From the NCBI RefSeq assembly GCF_000744105.1, contig NZ_JQLH01000001.1:2294001-2358000 (forward strand): a DNA stretch of 64,000 nt, given 5' to 3'. The position numbers and the translations under genes were made by a program. Position 1 is the first letter of the stretch; every line of letters starts with the position of its first letter. Below the pieces are notes generated by a model. The model had not been told where the DNA came from and did no database searches. It was given only the letters and a program-made list of their open reading frames with translations. This DNA is from Maribacter forsetii DSM 18668. GTDB taxonomy: Bacteria; Bacteroidota; Bacteroidia; Flavobacteriales; Flavobacteriaceae. Shown here piece after piece: positions 17,709-27,072 of this stretch.

Positions 17709-20096
17709 TTGTTGATTCCCCCTAATCAAATTAAAATACCGCTGATAACCGCACCAGAATTCAATTTGGAATATCTGTGGTGGCTGACCATACTGTTTTT
17801 TGTATTGGCAGTAATTTACTTTGTTGGGGTTTTCATTATTAGAAACAAAATTACAGCTAACAACAGTCGTACTAAAGATAAGAAGTTAGAGTTTTCCCCA
17901 ATGATCAATGAATTTCTATTCTATGAGGATTCAAATACTAAGGAGGAAAAAATGAACTATCTAAATCTTAAAGTTCAGATTAGAGAATTGATCAAAAATA
18001 ATTTTGATCGAGATGTATTAACCGAAGTTTTGCTCGACTTACGAAAAGATTTATCAGGCAACTCACAAACAGTTCTTATAGATTTATATAAAGATTTAGG
18101 GTTACATCATAAGGCTTATGAAAAGCTAGGTAGCAGTAAGTGGCAAGTTGTTTCTAGCGGAATTTTAGAATTGACTACTATGGAAGTAGAAGATTCATAC
18201 GGCTTAATCATAAAATTCATAAACCATAGACAAAGTACTATTCGTAAACAGGCGGAAATTGCCGTAGTTAACCTTAAAGAAGAAGGAATTAAATACTTTC
18301 TTGATAATACAAAGTATAAAATTGCAGAATGGCAACAACTTAAGTTATTAGATGTACTTAGGCATAAACCAAATTACATTCCGCCTCAGTTTGGACTGTG
18401 GTTAACATCTACTAATGCACATGTAGTGCTATTTTCTTTACGTTTAATTAAGTATTATAGTCAAAATGATGCAGAGAAGTCGATAATAACACTATTAAAA
18501 CATAAGAACCGAGATATACAGGCAGAGGCCATTGAATGTATTAAAGATTTTCATTTTGTAAGTGCATTACAAACATTAAAATTAGTGTATACAAAAGCAA
18601 GTCATGACATTAAAATTGCCATTTTAGATGCTATCGGCGAGTTAGGATCAATTGAAGAGGTTTCTTTTCTAGAAAATTTACAGCTAACCGAACGTAATTT
18701 TAATATTAAAGGTAAAGTCATAAGTACACTCAATAGAATTGATCCAGAAAGAATATTACCTACCAAGAATATAGCAAAACCAGATTTTTATGATATTGTT
18801 TTAGATGATTTAAAGCAAGAGTCTGAAAATAAAGTAATGGACGTTCTTGAAGAAATGCCCTTACACGATGCTATTGATGAGATTTCTACTGATATAGAAA
18901 TTGATGTTGATGCCGTTGTTCTTGAAAACTCAACTAAAATATTACCTGCTGAAGATGACAAGTTTTTGGTTGAACAAGTTGAAGAAATTATACCTGAAGT
19001 AGCGTTGGTTGAAGAAGAAGCTCTTTTAGAGGAAATAGATTTGGAAGCAGAAGTACAACCATTAGATTTAAATAAGGTAAACTCAATAAATGATATAGAT
19101 TTAAGCTTTTTGCCTCACATTAAAAGTGAAGAATTTATAGCGAAAAGTACAGTGGAGACTACTGAAGAAATTGAAAATACAACTGAAATAGAACATGAAG
19201 AACAATTGGAAGAAGAACTTTCTTTTGATTTTATTCCTTTGGTAGTTGACAAAGCTTTAGTTAAATATGAAGACTTACCTGATGAACAAGAAGAGTTTGA
19301 GCCTATATTTATTTTGAACGATGTAGTTGTTCAAGAAGAAGAGCAAATAGAAAAAAACGTAACAAACACTGAATATGGTTCGGAAATGTCGATTAATGAA
19401 ATTGATTGGACTTCAATGAATGCGGATGATGACAATGTTCAGAATGAAGTTGTCATAACAGATGCCGATGCCGAACAAACAATGATCTTGTTTGAAAATG
19501 ATGCTATTTCTTTCGCTCCTAATTTTATGCGTCAAGAAGAGCTTGATGCTATGGTATTATTAGAAAACATATCAGAATTGGGTGACTGTCGTGAACTCAT
19601 AATGTTATACCAAATTATTGAAGAAAATAGTTCTGATGTGGTTATAGATAGAGCCAACGAGCTAATTCAAAAATTTTCTTACCAATCACCTAGACCTAGC
19701 GAGTTATTTTCAGAGGATAATGATCTTGCCGAAAGCGTGTTCACCGATGTTTATCATTTGGCAGATAATGAAACAAAACTGATGTTGTTAGATGAAATTA
19801 TGATTGTAGGTGACGAGAAAGAAATTCAGTTGCTTGAAAGTATTCTAGAAACCGAATCAAAATCACTTGTTGAAAAAGCTACTGAAGTTTTAGAGCATAT
19901 TAAAAATCAATTGACTGTTAGTTTAGCTACTCCTGTTTTATCATTAGAAGAAGACTCTATTTTTAATCTAGACTTTGAACTAGAATTAAATGAGCCTACA
20001 GATCAGAAGAAAATAGTATCCAACCAAAATGGTTCTACATTGTTTGATCAGTTATGTTCCATGTCCAACTCTTTATACAATAAGATAAATGGATAG
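17709..20096 (+). CDS. Membrane-anchored HEAT-repeat protein with acidic linker
   Basis: 795 residues from a TTG start at 17709. No ATG precedes the membrane helix (about 24-46), and this is the first start in frame after the previous gene. Positive residues after the helix put the bulk in the cytoplasm. About 100-345 are HEAT-like helical repeats, 380-590 a long Glu/Asp-rich and probably disordered linker, 595-720 a second helical-repeat block, then a short tail. No enzymatic motif. A scaffold that couples the receiver to the glycosyltransferase at the inner membrane is the natural guess. Its end overlaps the glycosyltransferase start by 8 bp. Confidence 0.78.
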   Translation: MLIPPNQIKIPLITAPEFNLEYLWWLTILFFVLAVIYFVGVFIIRNKITANNSRTKDKKLEFSPMINEFLFYEDSNTKEEKMNYLNLKVQIRELIKNNFDRDVLTEVLLDLRKDLSGNSQTVLIDLYKDLGLHHKAYEKLGSSKWQVVSSGILELTTMEVEDSYGLIIKFINHRQSTIRKQAEIAVVNLKEEGIKYFLDNTKYKIAEWQQLKLLDVLRHKPNYIPPQFGLWLTSTNAHVVLFSLRLIKYYSQNDAEKSIITLLKHKNRDIQAEAIECIKDFHFVSALQTLKLVYTKASHDIKIAILDAIGELGSIEEVSFLENLQLTERNFNIKGKVISTLNRIDPERILPTKNIAKPDFYDIVLDDLKQESENKVMDVLEEMPLHDAIDEISTDIEIDVDAVVLENSTKILPAEDDKFLVEQVEEIIPEVALVEEEALLEEIDLEAEVQPLDLNKVNSINDIDLSFLPHIKSEEFIAKSTVETTEEIENTTEIEHEEQLEEELSFDFIPLVVDKALVKYEDLPDEQEEFEPIFILNDVVVQEEEQIEKNVTNTEYGSEMSINEIDWTSMNADDDNVQNEVVITDADAEQTMILFENDAISFAPNFMRQEELDAMVLLENISELGDCRELIMLYQIIEENSSDVVIDRANELIQKFSYQSPRPSELFSEDNDLAESVFTDVYHLADNETKLMLLDEIMIVGDEKEIQLLESILETESKSLVEKATEVLEHIKNQLTVSLATPVLSLEEDSIFNLDFELELNEPTDQKKIVSNQNGSTLFDQLCSMSNSLYNKING

Positions 20097-21519
20097 TGAG
20101 CTATTTGGTGTGGTATTGGAATACATCAATTTTGTATTCTTTATGTTTACCATAATTCTGTTTGTTCTATTTTCTCTAATGGCTTATTTCTCCACCAGAA
20201 ATTCACTTCATTATAGAAATAAGAACAGCTTTACGGACATTTCCAAAATAATGGCTTCTCCATTAGCGCCTACAATTACCATAATTGCACCTGCCTATAA
20301 TGAAGGATTGACTATTGTAGAAAACATTCGCTCATTATTGTCGCTTCAATATGTCAATTATGACGTTATGGTGGTTAATGATGGTAGTAAAGATGATACG
20401 TTACAGAAACTGATAGAATCTTATGACCTGGAGAAGATAGATGTTGATATGGATCCAGATTGGAAATCAAAACCGGTACGTGGTATCTATAAATCAAAAA
20501 ACAGGGCTTTTGAAAAGTTAACCGTTATCGATAAAATGAACGGTGGTAAGTCAGATGCTTTAAATGCAGGCGTTTCCCTATCTACCAGTAAATATGTTGG
20601 GTGTATAGATGTTGATTGTCTTTTGCAACCAGATGCTTTGTTACATGTGGTCAAGTCATTTTTTCAGCGTTCACAAAAAAGGGTAATCGCCGTTGGTGGT
20701 GTTATTCGTGTGGCCAACTCTTGTATTATTCAAGGTGGTCAGTTAGAAGAAATTAAGTTGCCTACAAATTGGTTGGCAAGATTTCAATTGTTAGAATATA
20801 CCCGTTCTTTTATTTTGGGAAGAATGGCATGGGGTAGAATAGATAGCTTACTTATAATCTCTGGGGCATTTGGTTTTTTTGAACGCGAAATAGCATTGGC
20901 AGTAGGTGGTTATGATACAGATACTGTTGGTGAGGATATGGAAATCGTTTTTAAAATGCGTAGATACATGCATGACAGAAAAGAACCTTATACCATAGAA
21001 TATATACCAGATCCGTTATGTTGGACAGAAGTTCCTGAGGATCTTAAAATACTAGTGAACCAAAGAGATCGTTGGGCTCGTGGTAATCTAGAAACATTGT
21101 TCAAGCACAAAGATATGTTGTTCAATTCTAAGTATGGTAGGCTGGGCTTATTGAGCTATCCGTATTGGTTTTTCTATGAATGGCTTTCTCCGTTATTGGA
21201 GTTTTTCGGCTTTTTTACAATTTTGCTCTTTGCTTATTTGGGTATTCTGAATTGGGAATTCTTTTTCATGATAACCTTGGCCATTTTTCTGTTCTCGATC
21301 ATGATTTCTTTTTATGCCATTTTATGGGATGTGTATTCATACAACCAGTACAGAAAGACAAAAGACATTTTAATTTTAATGGGCTTGGCTATTTTAGAGC
21401 CATTCATTTTTCACCCTATTATAGTATATGCTGCAGTAAGGGGTAACTATAAAAAATTATTCAAAATAAATTCTGGTTGGGGATCCCAAGTTAGAAAAGG
21501 TTTTGCAAAAGCACCTTAG
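20089..21519 (+). CDS. Processive family-2 glycosyltransferase (PgaC/YaiP/BcsA type)
   Basis: 476 residues. TM near 10-33, then a GT-A domain with the processive-synthase motifs: first Asp in VVNDGSKDD, DxD in CIDVDCLL, the acceptor-site ED in TVGEDMEI, and QRDRW (QxxRW). Three or four C-terminal TM helices (about 350-385, 390-420, 435-460) form the export channel region. Builds and translocates a beta-linked polymer through the inner membrane; the sugar cannot be read, but the arrangement is like poly-GlcNAc or cellulose synthases. No PilZ domain, so control by c-di-GMP is not indicated. Overlaps the HEAT gene by 8 bp and is 5 bp from the next. Confidence 0.9.
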   Translation: MDSELFGVVLEYINFVFFMFTIILFVLFSLMAYFSTRNSLHYRNKNSFTDISKIMASPLAPTITIIAPAYNEGLTIVENIRSLLSLQYVNYDVMVVNDGSKDDTLQKLIESYDLEKIDVDMDPDWKSKPVRGIYKSKNRAFEKLTVIDKMNGGKSDALNAGVSLSTSKYVGCIDVDCLLQPDALLHVVKSFFQRSQKRVIAVGGVIRVANSCIIQGGQLEEIKLPTNWLARFQLLEYTRSFILGRMAWGRIDSLLIISGAFGFFEREIALAVGGYDTDTVGEDMEIVFKMRRYMHDRKEPYTIEYIPDPLCWTEVPEDLKILVNQRDRWARGNLETLFKHKDMLFNSKYGRLGLLSYPYWFFYEWLSPLLEFFGFFTILLFAYLGILNWEFFFMITLAIFLFSIMISFYAILWDVYSYNQYRKTKDILILMGLAILEPFIFHPIIVYAAVRGNYKKLFKINSGWGSQVRKGFAKAP

Positions 21520-21524
21520 AAGTA

Positions 21525-23906
21525 ATGAACACAAGTAGTATAGATAGATATTCTTTAAAGCAGTATACACGGCTTATGATATCCTTTTTTGGATGTTTGT
21601 TTGTGTTAACGTTTTTTCAATATGGTATGCTATATTATAAAGGTGTTATTGATAGTATTTTTACCGTTAGTTTTTTAAAGGCCCTTGTACACCAAATAGG
21701 CTTTACTGCCTTAATGGGTATTGTAATGGTATTTCCTTTTAATTTTTGGGAAAATTTGCGCTCTAAATTTGGTTTTAATCTTGTTTTCGGGCTATTAAGT
21801 TTAATACTTGTTTTTGAAGCTGTTCTCACGGCATATTACTGCACAACTTTAGTGCCTTTAGGTTCAGATATTTTAGGGTATAGCTATGCTGATATGAAAA
21901 TCACCGTAGCTAACTCTGGTGGTTTTATGATTTCGGTTTATCTGCTTATTGCTTCAATTATACTAGTAGGTCTCTTTTTAGGACTCTATAGAATTACTTC
22001 TAAATTCTATCATAGAATTAGTAAGATGTATCCGTTTACCATTGTGTTGTTCAGCCTTTTTATGGCTTCTGTATTTACCGATGGTAAACCAATTAATCAG
22101 AATAAAGTACAGTATCTGGCAGTCAATGTGTATAATACAAGTACTGAAGATAATTCATACACGTCAACAGAAGAATATCCTTTGGTGCAAGGTCCTAATA
22201 TAGAGAATGTACTGGGTGATTATTTTGAGTTAAAAGAAGAAAAACCAAATATCGTTTTTGTAATGGTTGAAGGTTTGGGTAGGGATTTTGTGGGTGAAGG
22301 AGCCGAGTTTGGAGGGTTTACTCCATATTTAGATTCCCTTACCACCAAATCATTATACTGGGAAAACTTCTTGAGCAATACTGGTAGAACTTTTGGGGTA
22401 TTACCGTCTTTATTAGGTTCATTACCCTTTGGTAAAAGCGGATTCATGGAGTTGGAAGAGTACCCTAATAAATTAACCATGTTCAGCGTGCTTAAAAACA
22501 ATGGGTATCATACTTCTTTTTATCAGGGAACCAATAGTTCTTTTGATAAGGTAGATAGATTTTTAAGAAGTGAGAATTTAGATTTTGTATTGGATAAATC
22601 CGGATTTGGTATTAATTACCAACAGCAGGCAGAAGATGCTGCGGGATCATCTTGGGGTTACCCAGATATGGAATTATTTAAAAAAAGTATTAGTCTTCCT
22701 AGAGAGGTAAATAAACCAAGACTAGAGGTGTATATGACTATAAGTACGCACGAACCTTTTATTCCGCCAAATCAAGATTTTTTTGAAAATCAGGTGAAAA
22801 ACATATTGTCTAAAGGTGATTTTGACTCTAGAGTAGAGAAAATAGTTAAAAAGAACGATAATGTTTTTGCAACCTTATTGTATACAGATGACGCCATAAA
22901 ATGGTTTATGGAATCTTATAAGGCACTACCTAATTATGAGAATACCATTTTCATAATAACTGGTGACCACAGGCTAATTCCAATTCCGCAACGTAATAAT
23001 ATTAGTCGCTTTCATGTTCCTATGATCATGTACAGCCCAATGTTGAAAACAACCCGTAAAATGAGTTCTATTTCTTCTCATTTTGATGTAACCCCTTCTA
23101 TACTTGCATTACTCTCAAATTCATACGAATTAAAAATGCCTAAAAAAGTAGCTTGGATGGGTGGCGCACTGGATATGGAAACTGCATTTAGATCTACCAA
23201 GAATATTCCCTTAATGCGTAATAAAAATGAGTTAAAAGAATATATCAGTAAAGAAAAATTATATACCGATGGTGATATCATGGAGCTAGATGAAGATATG
23301 AACATTAGTTCTACGTTTGGTGGTGGCGCTATTGAAACTACTTTAGAAAGATTTAAATCTGTGAACCATTATGTGACTACAGAGAACAAGATAATTCCTG
23401 ATAGTTTGGCAATTTTTACGATTCAAAAAGAACTTTTTACGGATAGTGAAACAGTTTGGTTGAACAGTGTTTATGATGGTAAAGATTCTGATAAGGGTTA
23501 TTTTAAGGCGAGGGATTTAGCATGGAATAAAAAATGGGACAAAGCTTTGTTGCTATGCCGCTATAATCTTTCTGGTGCACCTAGTCATATAGACACGAAA
23601 ATCTTAATGGGAAGGGTGAATTCATGGAAAGGAAACCATGAAAAAGCAGCCGAAATATTACAAGAGTGTATTTCTATTAATCCGAATTATATAGATTCTT
23701 ATGCTGCGCTTTTTGATGTTTATTATTGGTCTGATAAACTGAAAGAAGGTTTAGAGCTAATTGATAAGGTACAAGCAAATAGTTCTAGTGCTAATGAAAT
23801 TGCAGATAAAATTTCAAGGGCGAGAACAATTGCCAGACATGCCGGTATCAAGGTTCATAAGGCAGCACAAAAAGAACCTGCTAAAACCATTGCATTCAGT
23901 AAATAA
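21525..23906 (+). CDS. LtaS-like alkaline-phosphatase-superfamily phosphotransferase with TPR tail
   Basis: 793 residues. Five TM helices (about 17-36, 54-72, 86-108, 134-155, 170-186), then a periplasmic sulfatase/LtaS-type domain at 240-550. Metal and catalytic residues by comparison with LtaS: E249 in VMVEGLG, nucleophile T289 in NTGRTFG, H409 in ISTHEPF, and D481-H482 in ITGDHRL. From 650 on, TPR-like helices. LtaS enzymes move glycerophosphate from phosphatidylglycerol to a glycan; relatives move phosphoethanolamine. Here it probably decorates the polymer made by the adjacent glycosyltransferase. Its stop shares one base with the next ATG (TAATG). The donor head-group is not readable. 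Confidence 0.85.
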   Translation: MNTSSIDRYSLKQYTRLMISFFGCLFVLTFFQYGMLYYKGVIDSIFTVSFLKALVHQIGFTALMGIVMVFPFNFWENLRSKFGFNLVFGLLSLILVFEAVLTAYYCTTLVPLGSDILGYSYADMKITVANSGGFMISVYLLIASIILVGLFLGLYRITSKFYHRISKMYPFTIVLFSLFMASVFTDGKPINQNKVQYLAVNVYNTSTEDNSYTSTEEYPLVQGPNIENVLGDYFELKEEKPNIVFVMVEGLGRDFVGEGAEFGGFTPYLDSLTTKSLYWENFLSNTGRTFGVLPSLLGSLPFGKSGFMELEEYPNKLTMFSVLKNNGYHTSFYQGTNSSFDKVDRFLRSENLDFVLDKSGFGINYQQQAEDAAGSSWGYPDMELFKKSISLPREVNKPRLEVYMTISTHEPFIPPNQDFFENQVKNILSKGDFDSRVEKIVKKNDNVFATLLYTDDAIKWFMESYKALPNYENTIFIITGDHRLIPIPQRNNISRFHVPMIMYSPMLKTTRKMSSISSHFDVTPSILALLSNSYELKMPKKVAWMGGALDMETAFRSTKNIPLMRNKNELKEYISKEKLYTDGDIMELDEDMNISSTFGGGAIETTLERFKSVNHYVTTENKIIPDSLAIFTIQKELFTDSETVWLNSVYDGKDSDKGYFKARDLAWNKKWDKALLLCRYNLSGAPSHIDTKILMGRVNSWKGNHEKAAEILQECISINPNYIDSYAALFDVYYWSDKLKEGLELIDKVQANSSSANEIADKISRARTIARHAGIKVHKAAQKEPAKTIAFSK

Positions 23907-25210
23907 TGAGAAAAACGTATTTAAATATCATTCTTTTGTTTCTTGTAGCCGGAATTTTTCGTGTTAGTAGTCAAGATACTGCGGGTAATTTTGATACGGC
24001 ATATGCTTTGGCGTATGAAGGCAAAACCAATACAGCACATAATATGCTTTATTTAATGATGAACAAGCCTGCTGTAGATGAAGATATTTCTATATTATGG
24101 GCAAGTACGTTAAGCTGGAGAGGTGATTATGATTTGGCAAGATCGGAGTTCAATGGTATTTTGTCTAAAAGCAAAACGAACAGAGAGGCATGGATTTCTG
24201 CAGTCAAAAATGAATTATATGCTAAGAACTATGCGACTGCATTAGGTCTTTCAAATAAAGCATTGATGCATATTAAAAATGACAAAGAATTAACAAGATT
24301 ACAGACTGTAGCTACGGATGGAGTAAATGGTATTACATACGATTCTGATGGTTGGTTTAATGTAAGTAGTACGATCAGTAACAAGTTTAGAGATGCTAAG
24401 AAATCACCTGCTGCTAGTAAAGAAAGTAATATAACAGAAATTGACAATGTACATAAAACGCCCGTAACCGAAGAGAAACTAAAAAATACTGTTATGGTCA
24501 ATAGTGCTGTTACATTTTTTGATAAGCGTTTTGATCCAATTACAACCTCTAGTATTTCTTATAAAAGACAAACGTCATTTGGATCCATTATTCCAAGAAT
24601 AAACAATAGCAATAGAGTAGGTAAAAATGGTATTCAGCTAGACTTAGATTTATATCCTAAAATTGCCAAAGGATTTTATGCCTATCTTAATTATGGGTAT
24701 TCGCAATCAGATTTGTACCCTGATCACAAGGTGGGTGGCGATGTGTATTACAACCATAAAAGCGGAATTGAATTTTCTGCGGGAGGTAGGTTTATAAACT
24801 TTGCGACTAAAGATGTCAAATCTATTACCAACTCTTTGGGGTATTACACGGGCAATTATTATTTCTCTTTGCGCTCCTATATAACACCTGAGTCTGATAA
24901 TCTGACTAACGTATCTGGAAACTTGTTGGTGCGTAAATATTTAAAGGATGCCAAGAACTATATGGGTTTAAATGTAGGTGTAGGTTTTTCACCAGAATTA
25001 AGACAGTTTACATCAGGAGATCAATTGTTGGCAGAAACATTATTGTATATAGAATCGCAACGATTAAGTTTTGAATATCAATTTACCAGTAAGAATAACC
25101 TAAGTGCTTACAGAACTAATGTGGGTGTTTTGCGACAAGAACAATCTTTTGACCCAGGCAGTTATTTTTACTCTATATCCGCAGGATTAACCTATCAGTT
25201 TAATTTTTAG
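23906..25210 (+). CDS. YaiO-like outer-membrane beta-barrel protein
   Basis: 434 residues. Signal peptide 1-22 (cleavage before QDTAG), a TPR-like helical periplasmic part at about 25-135, a linker, then a barrel of alternating strands from about 195 to the C-terminal Phe (LTYQFNF). This layout, helical repeats then a small barrel, matches YaiO and is analogous to PgaA/BcsC, which let the polymer out. Last gene of the operon, translationally coupled to the LtaS-like gene. Converges with the next gene and overlaps it by 11 bp. Confidence 0.85.
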   Translation: MRKTYLNIILLFLVAGIFRVSSQDTAGNFDTAYALAYEGKTNTAHNMLYLMMNKPAVDEDISILWASTLSWRGDYDLARSEFNGILSKSKTNREAWISAVKNELYAKNYATALGLSNKALMHIKNDKELTRLQTVATDGVNGITYDSDGWFNVSSTISNKFRDAKKSPAASKESNITEIDNVHKTPVTEEKLKNTVMVNSAVTFFDKRFDPITTSSISYKRQTSFGSIIPRINNSNRVGKNGIQLDLDLYPKIAKGFYAYLNYGYSQSDLYPDHKVGGDVYYNHKSGIEFSAGGRFINFATKDVKSITNSLGYYTGNYYFSLRSYITPESDNLTNVSGNLLVRKYLKDAKNYMGLNVGVGFSPELRQFTSGDQLLAETLLYIESQRLSFEYQFTSKNNLSAYRTNVGVLRQEQSFDPGSYFYSISAGLTYQFNF

Positions 25211-26495
25211 ACTGCATAGCTGGTATCCATTTATCGGCATACATTCCGTATACCAATCCTAATTCATTGTCATATACATATTGTTCATCTTTACCGGCAT
25301 CGAAATTTACGTTGAAGACATATACTTTAATTCCTGCGTCTCTTAATTGTAGCATCAATTTCTTTTGACTAGATAGTATCCTTCTAGATACCGCAACATG
25401 CTTCACGTTGTTAACTTTAAGAAAATTTACTTTATCTCCTTTTATAGTTAATAGCGGTTCTTGGGAAATCATGGTATGTATACCATGCTCAGATGCTTTC
25501 TCTACTGCCATAATACTAAATAGTTCCATAATTAGACGATCTTTATCTACAAAGGCGTCAGCAAAGGCTATAGGATTGTTTACCTTATCTGTAATCAATG
25601 TAGCGTCTGGGTGATTTTTGAACCAAGTATTGATAGCATCCATATCTAAGGTAGTGTAATCGCCATATATTTTTTGCTTCATGAATTGGGCGTGGGTAGG
25701 GGGTAAGCTTCCCGTATAATCCGTAAAACGTGCCCACATATTCCAATCATGTGCCGCTACCAGTTTTCCGTCGGATGTTTCAATGATGTCCAATTCAAAA
25801 TTGCGGAATCCCTTTTTATAATTTTCATCTAATGCATGTTTAGAGTTGGTAGATTTTACTCCGTTGATCTCACCGCCTGCATGGGCAATGTATCTATCTA
25901 TACTAGATTCAAATTCATAGACTTCTCTTGGAAAATAAACTTCCTTCTTATCAATAATGTTATTGATGGTTATCGATTCTGTTATTGAATTATCATTTAC
26001 CTGTTCAGTAATAACACCATTAATATTGTGCATGGTGTAAGCTTGTCTTCCCTTTAGATTACTTAAGTGAACAAAACCCAATTGGTTCAATTGTTTTTCA
26101 AATCCTGTTAATTGTGCTGCTGCACTATCATGTGCCAATATGGCGAATACAGCATTAGCGTCTATCATTTTAGATAGTACTTCTACAAATGCCTGTACAT
26201 GTTCTTTATTACCATACGTATCAAAAGTTTTGAACTCAAACTTATTATCTGCTTGTAAATGAACAATGGTTAAACCACGTTCTATGGCTTCGGTTTGTGA
26301 GGCGTAGGTAAAAGTGCTGCGTTCATGTGTATTAAAACTATGACTATTTAATACTAATGCTATCGACTCTGAATTTTGAGTAGAAGAAGTTAAAGAAACT
26401 ATACTAGCTGCATTTACCGGCCTTCCTACAAAAAGGATAACTAATAGTAAAACCATTTTATAGCTTAAAAGGATAGGGGAGAATCTCTTCATCAA
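25200..26495 (-). CDS. Periplasmic ILEI/FAM3-like domain fused to a glycerophosphodiesterase domain
   Basis: 431 residues. Signal peptide about 1-29. Residues 71-165 match the ILEI/FAM3 (PANDER) pattern: ERGLTIVHL, FKTFDTYG, AFVEVLSKMIDANAVF, AHDSAAAQL, LNQLGF, KGRQAYTM. Residues 201-425 are a GDPD domain with IAHAGG (H205), FRNFELDIIETSDG (E234, D236), and AAHDW (H249). GDPDs split glycerophosphodiesters. In animals the FAM3-like domain of POMGNT1 binds beta-linked GlcNAc, so a glycan-binding role is suggested by analogy. Its place against the polysaccharide operon hints that it trims glycerophosphate groups on that polymer. The domain call for the N-terminus is from memory. Confidence 0.75.
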   Translation of the reverse strand: MMKRFSPILLSYKMVLLLVILFVGRPVNAASIVSLTSSTQNSESIALVLNSHSFNTHERSTFTYASQTEAIERGLTIVHLQADNKFEFKTFDTYGNKEHVQAFVEVLSKMIDANAVFAILAHDSAAAQLTGFEKQLNQLGFVHLSNLKGRQAYTMHNINGVITEQVNDNSITESITINNIIDKKEVYFPREVYEFESSIDRYIAHAGGEINGVKSTNSKHALDENYKKGFRNFELDIIETSDGKLVAAHDWNMWARFTDYTGSLPPTHAQFMKQKIYGDYTTLDMDAINTWFKNHPDATLITDKVNNPIAFADAFVDKDRLIMELFSIMAVEKASEHGIHTMISQEPLLTIKGDKVNFLKVNNVKHVAVSRRILSSQKKLMLQLRDAGIKVYVFNVNFDAGKDEQYVYDNELGLVYGMYADKWIPAMQSKN

Positions 26496-26939
26496 ATTAT
26501 ATTTTTCAACTTTATCAAAGTTATACTAATAAGGTTACTATGAAAACGGATATATAGATAGTGTATTGTAAAGGTATAATTCAATATGTATGGTGGCACG
26601 ATACATTATATGTTTAAGAAAAATTAAAACATTTATAACCTTAATTTAAAAACTATTTGAGCTTTTTATGTATGATTTTATCTTGTAACTGTCTGTGAAT
26701 AAGTCTATTTAAAAGTTTATATCGTTAAAATACCAATAAATAGGATGAAATACACTCCTCTGAACCCCTATAAAACCTAGTGTTTCCAGTTTATTAACCC
26801 TAAACAACACATTTGTGTATGTTTTACAACAGTTTTAAATTGGTTCACCACAATTTGTTGTCACAATCTCAACATCGGTATATATTTACTTCAAGATATA
26901 ATTACCCAAATCAAGATTAACTTTTAAACCTACTAGAAT
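26496..26939. other. Gene-free AT-rich leader
   Basis: 444 bp with no ORF of note, between the GDPD gene start and the two microprotein ORFs. It should hold the promoters of the GDPD gene (minus strand) and of the small ORFs (plus strand). No riboswitch or tRNA seen. Confidence 0.5.
26858..26888 (+). promoter_or_regulatory. Candidate promoter for the microprotein pair
   Basis: TTG at 26858-26860, 20 bp, then TATATTTA at 26881-26888, one base off TAnnTTTG. It ends 51 bp before the first small ORF. Confidence 0.3.
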
Positions 26940-27038
26940 ATGCTTTACGACACCTACGGAGAAGAATACTTAGTTTTTCTTCAAGATTTAAACGAAATTC
27001 TTAGTATCAACGAATTAGCTGAGTTGGACTATATGTAA
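26940..27038 (+). CDS. Microprotein ORF 1 (32 aa)
   Basis: 32 codons, ATG to TAA. The translation has an acidic amphipathic helix FLQDLNEILSINELAEL. It shares the pattern YxxF(L/I)QDLNxIL, then Leu-x-Tyr near the end, with the ORF 35 bp downstream. The duplication argues that both are real and translated. No signal peptide or membrane helix. Function unknown; could be leader peptides or small regulators. Confidence 0.5.
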   Translation: MLYDTYGEEYLVFLQDLNEILSINELAELDYM

Positions 27039-27072
27039 GTCAACCAAAACCGAAACCTAAAAAAATAATCCC

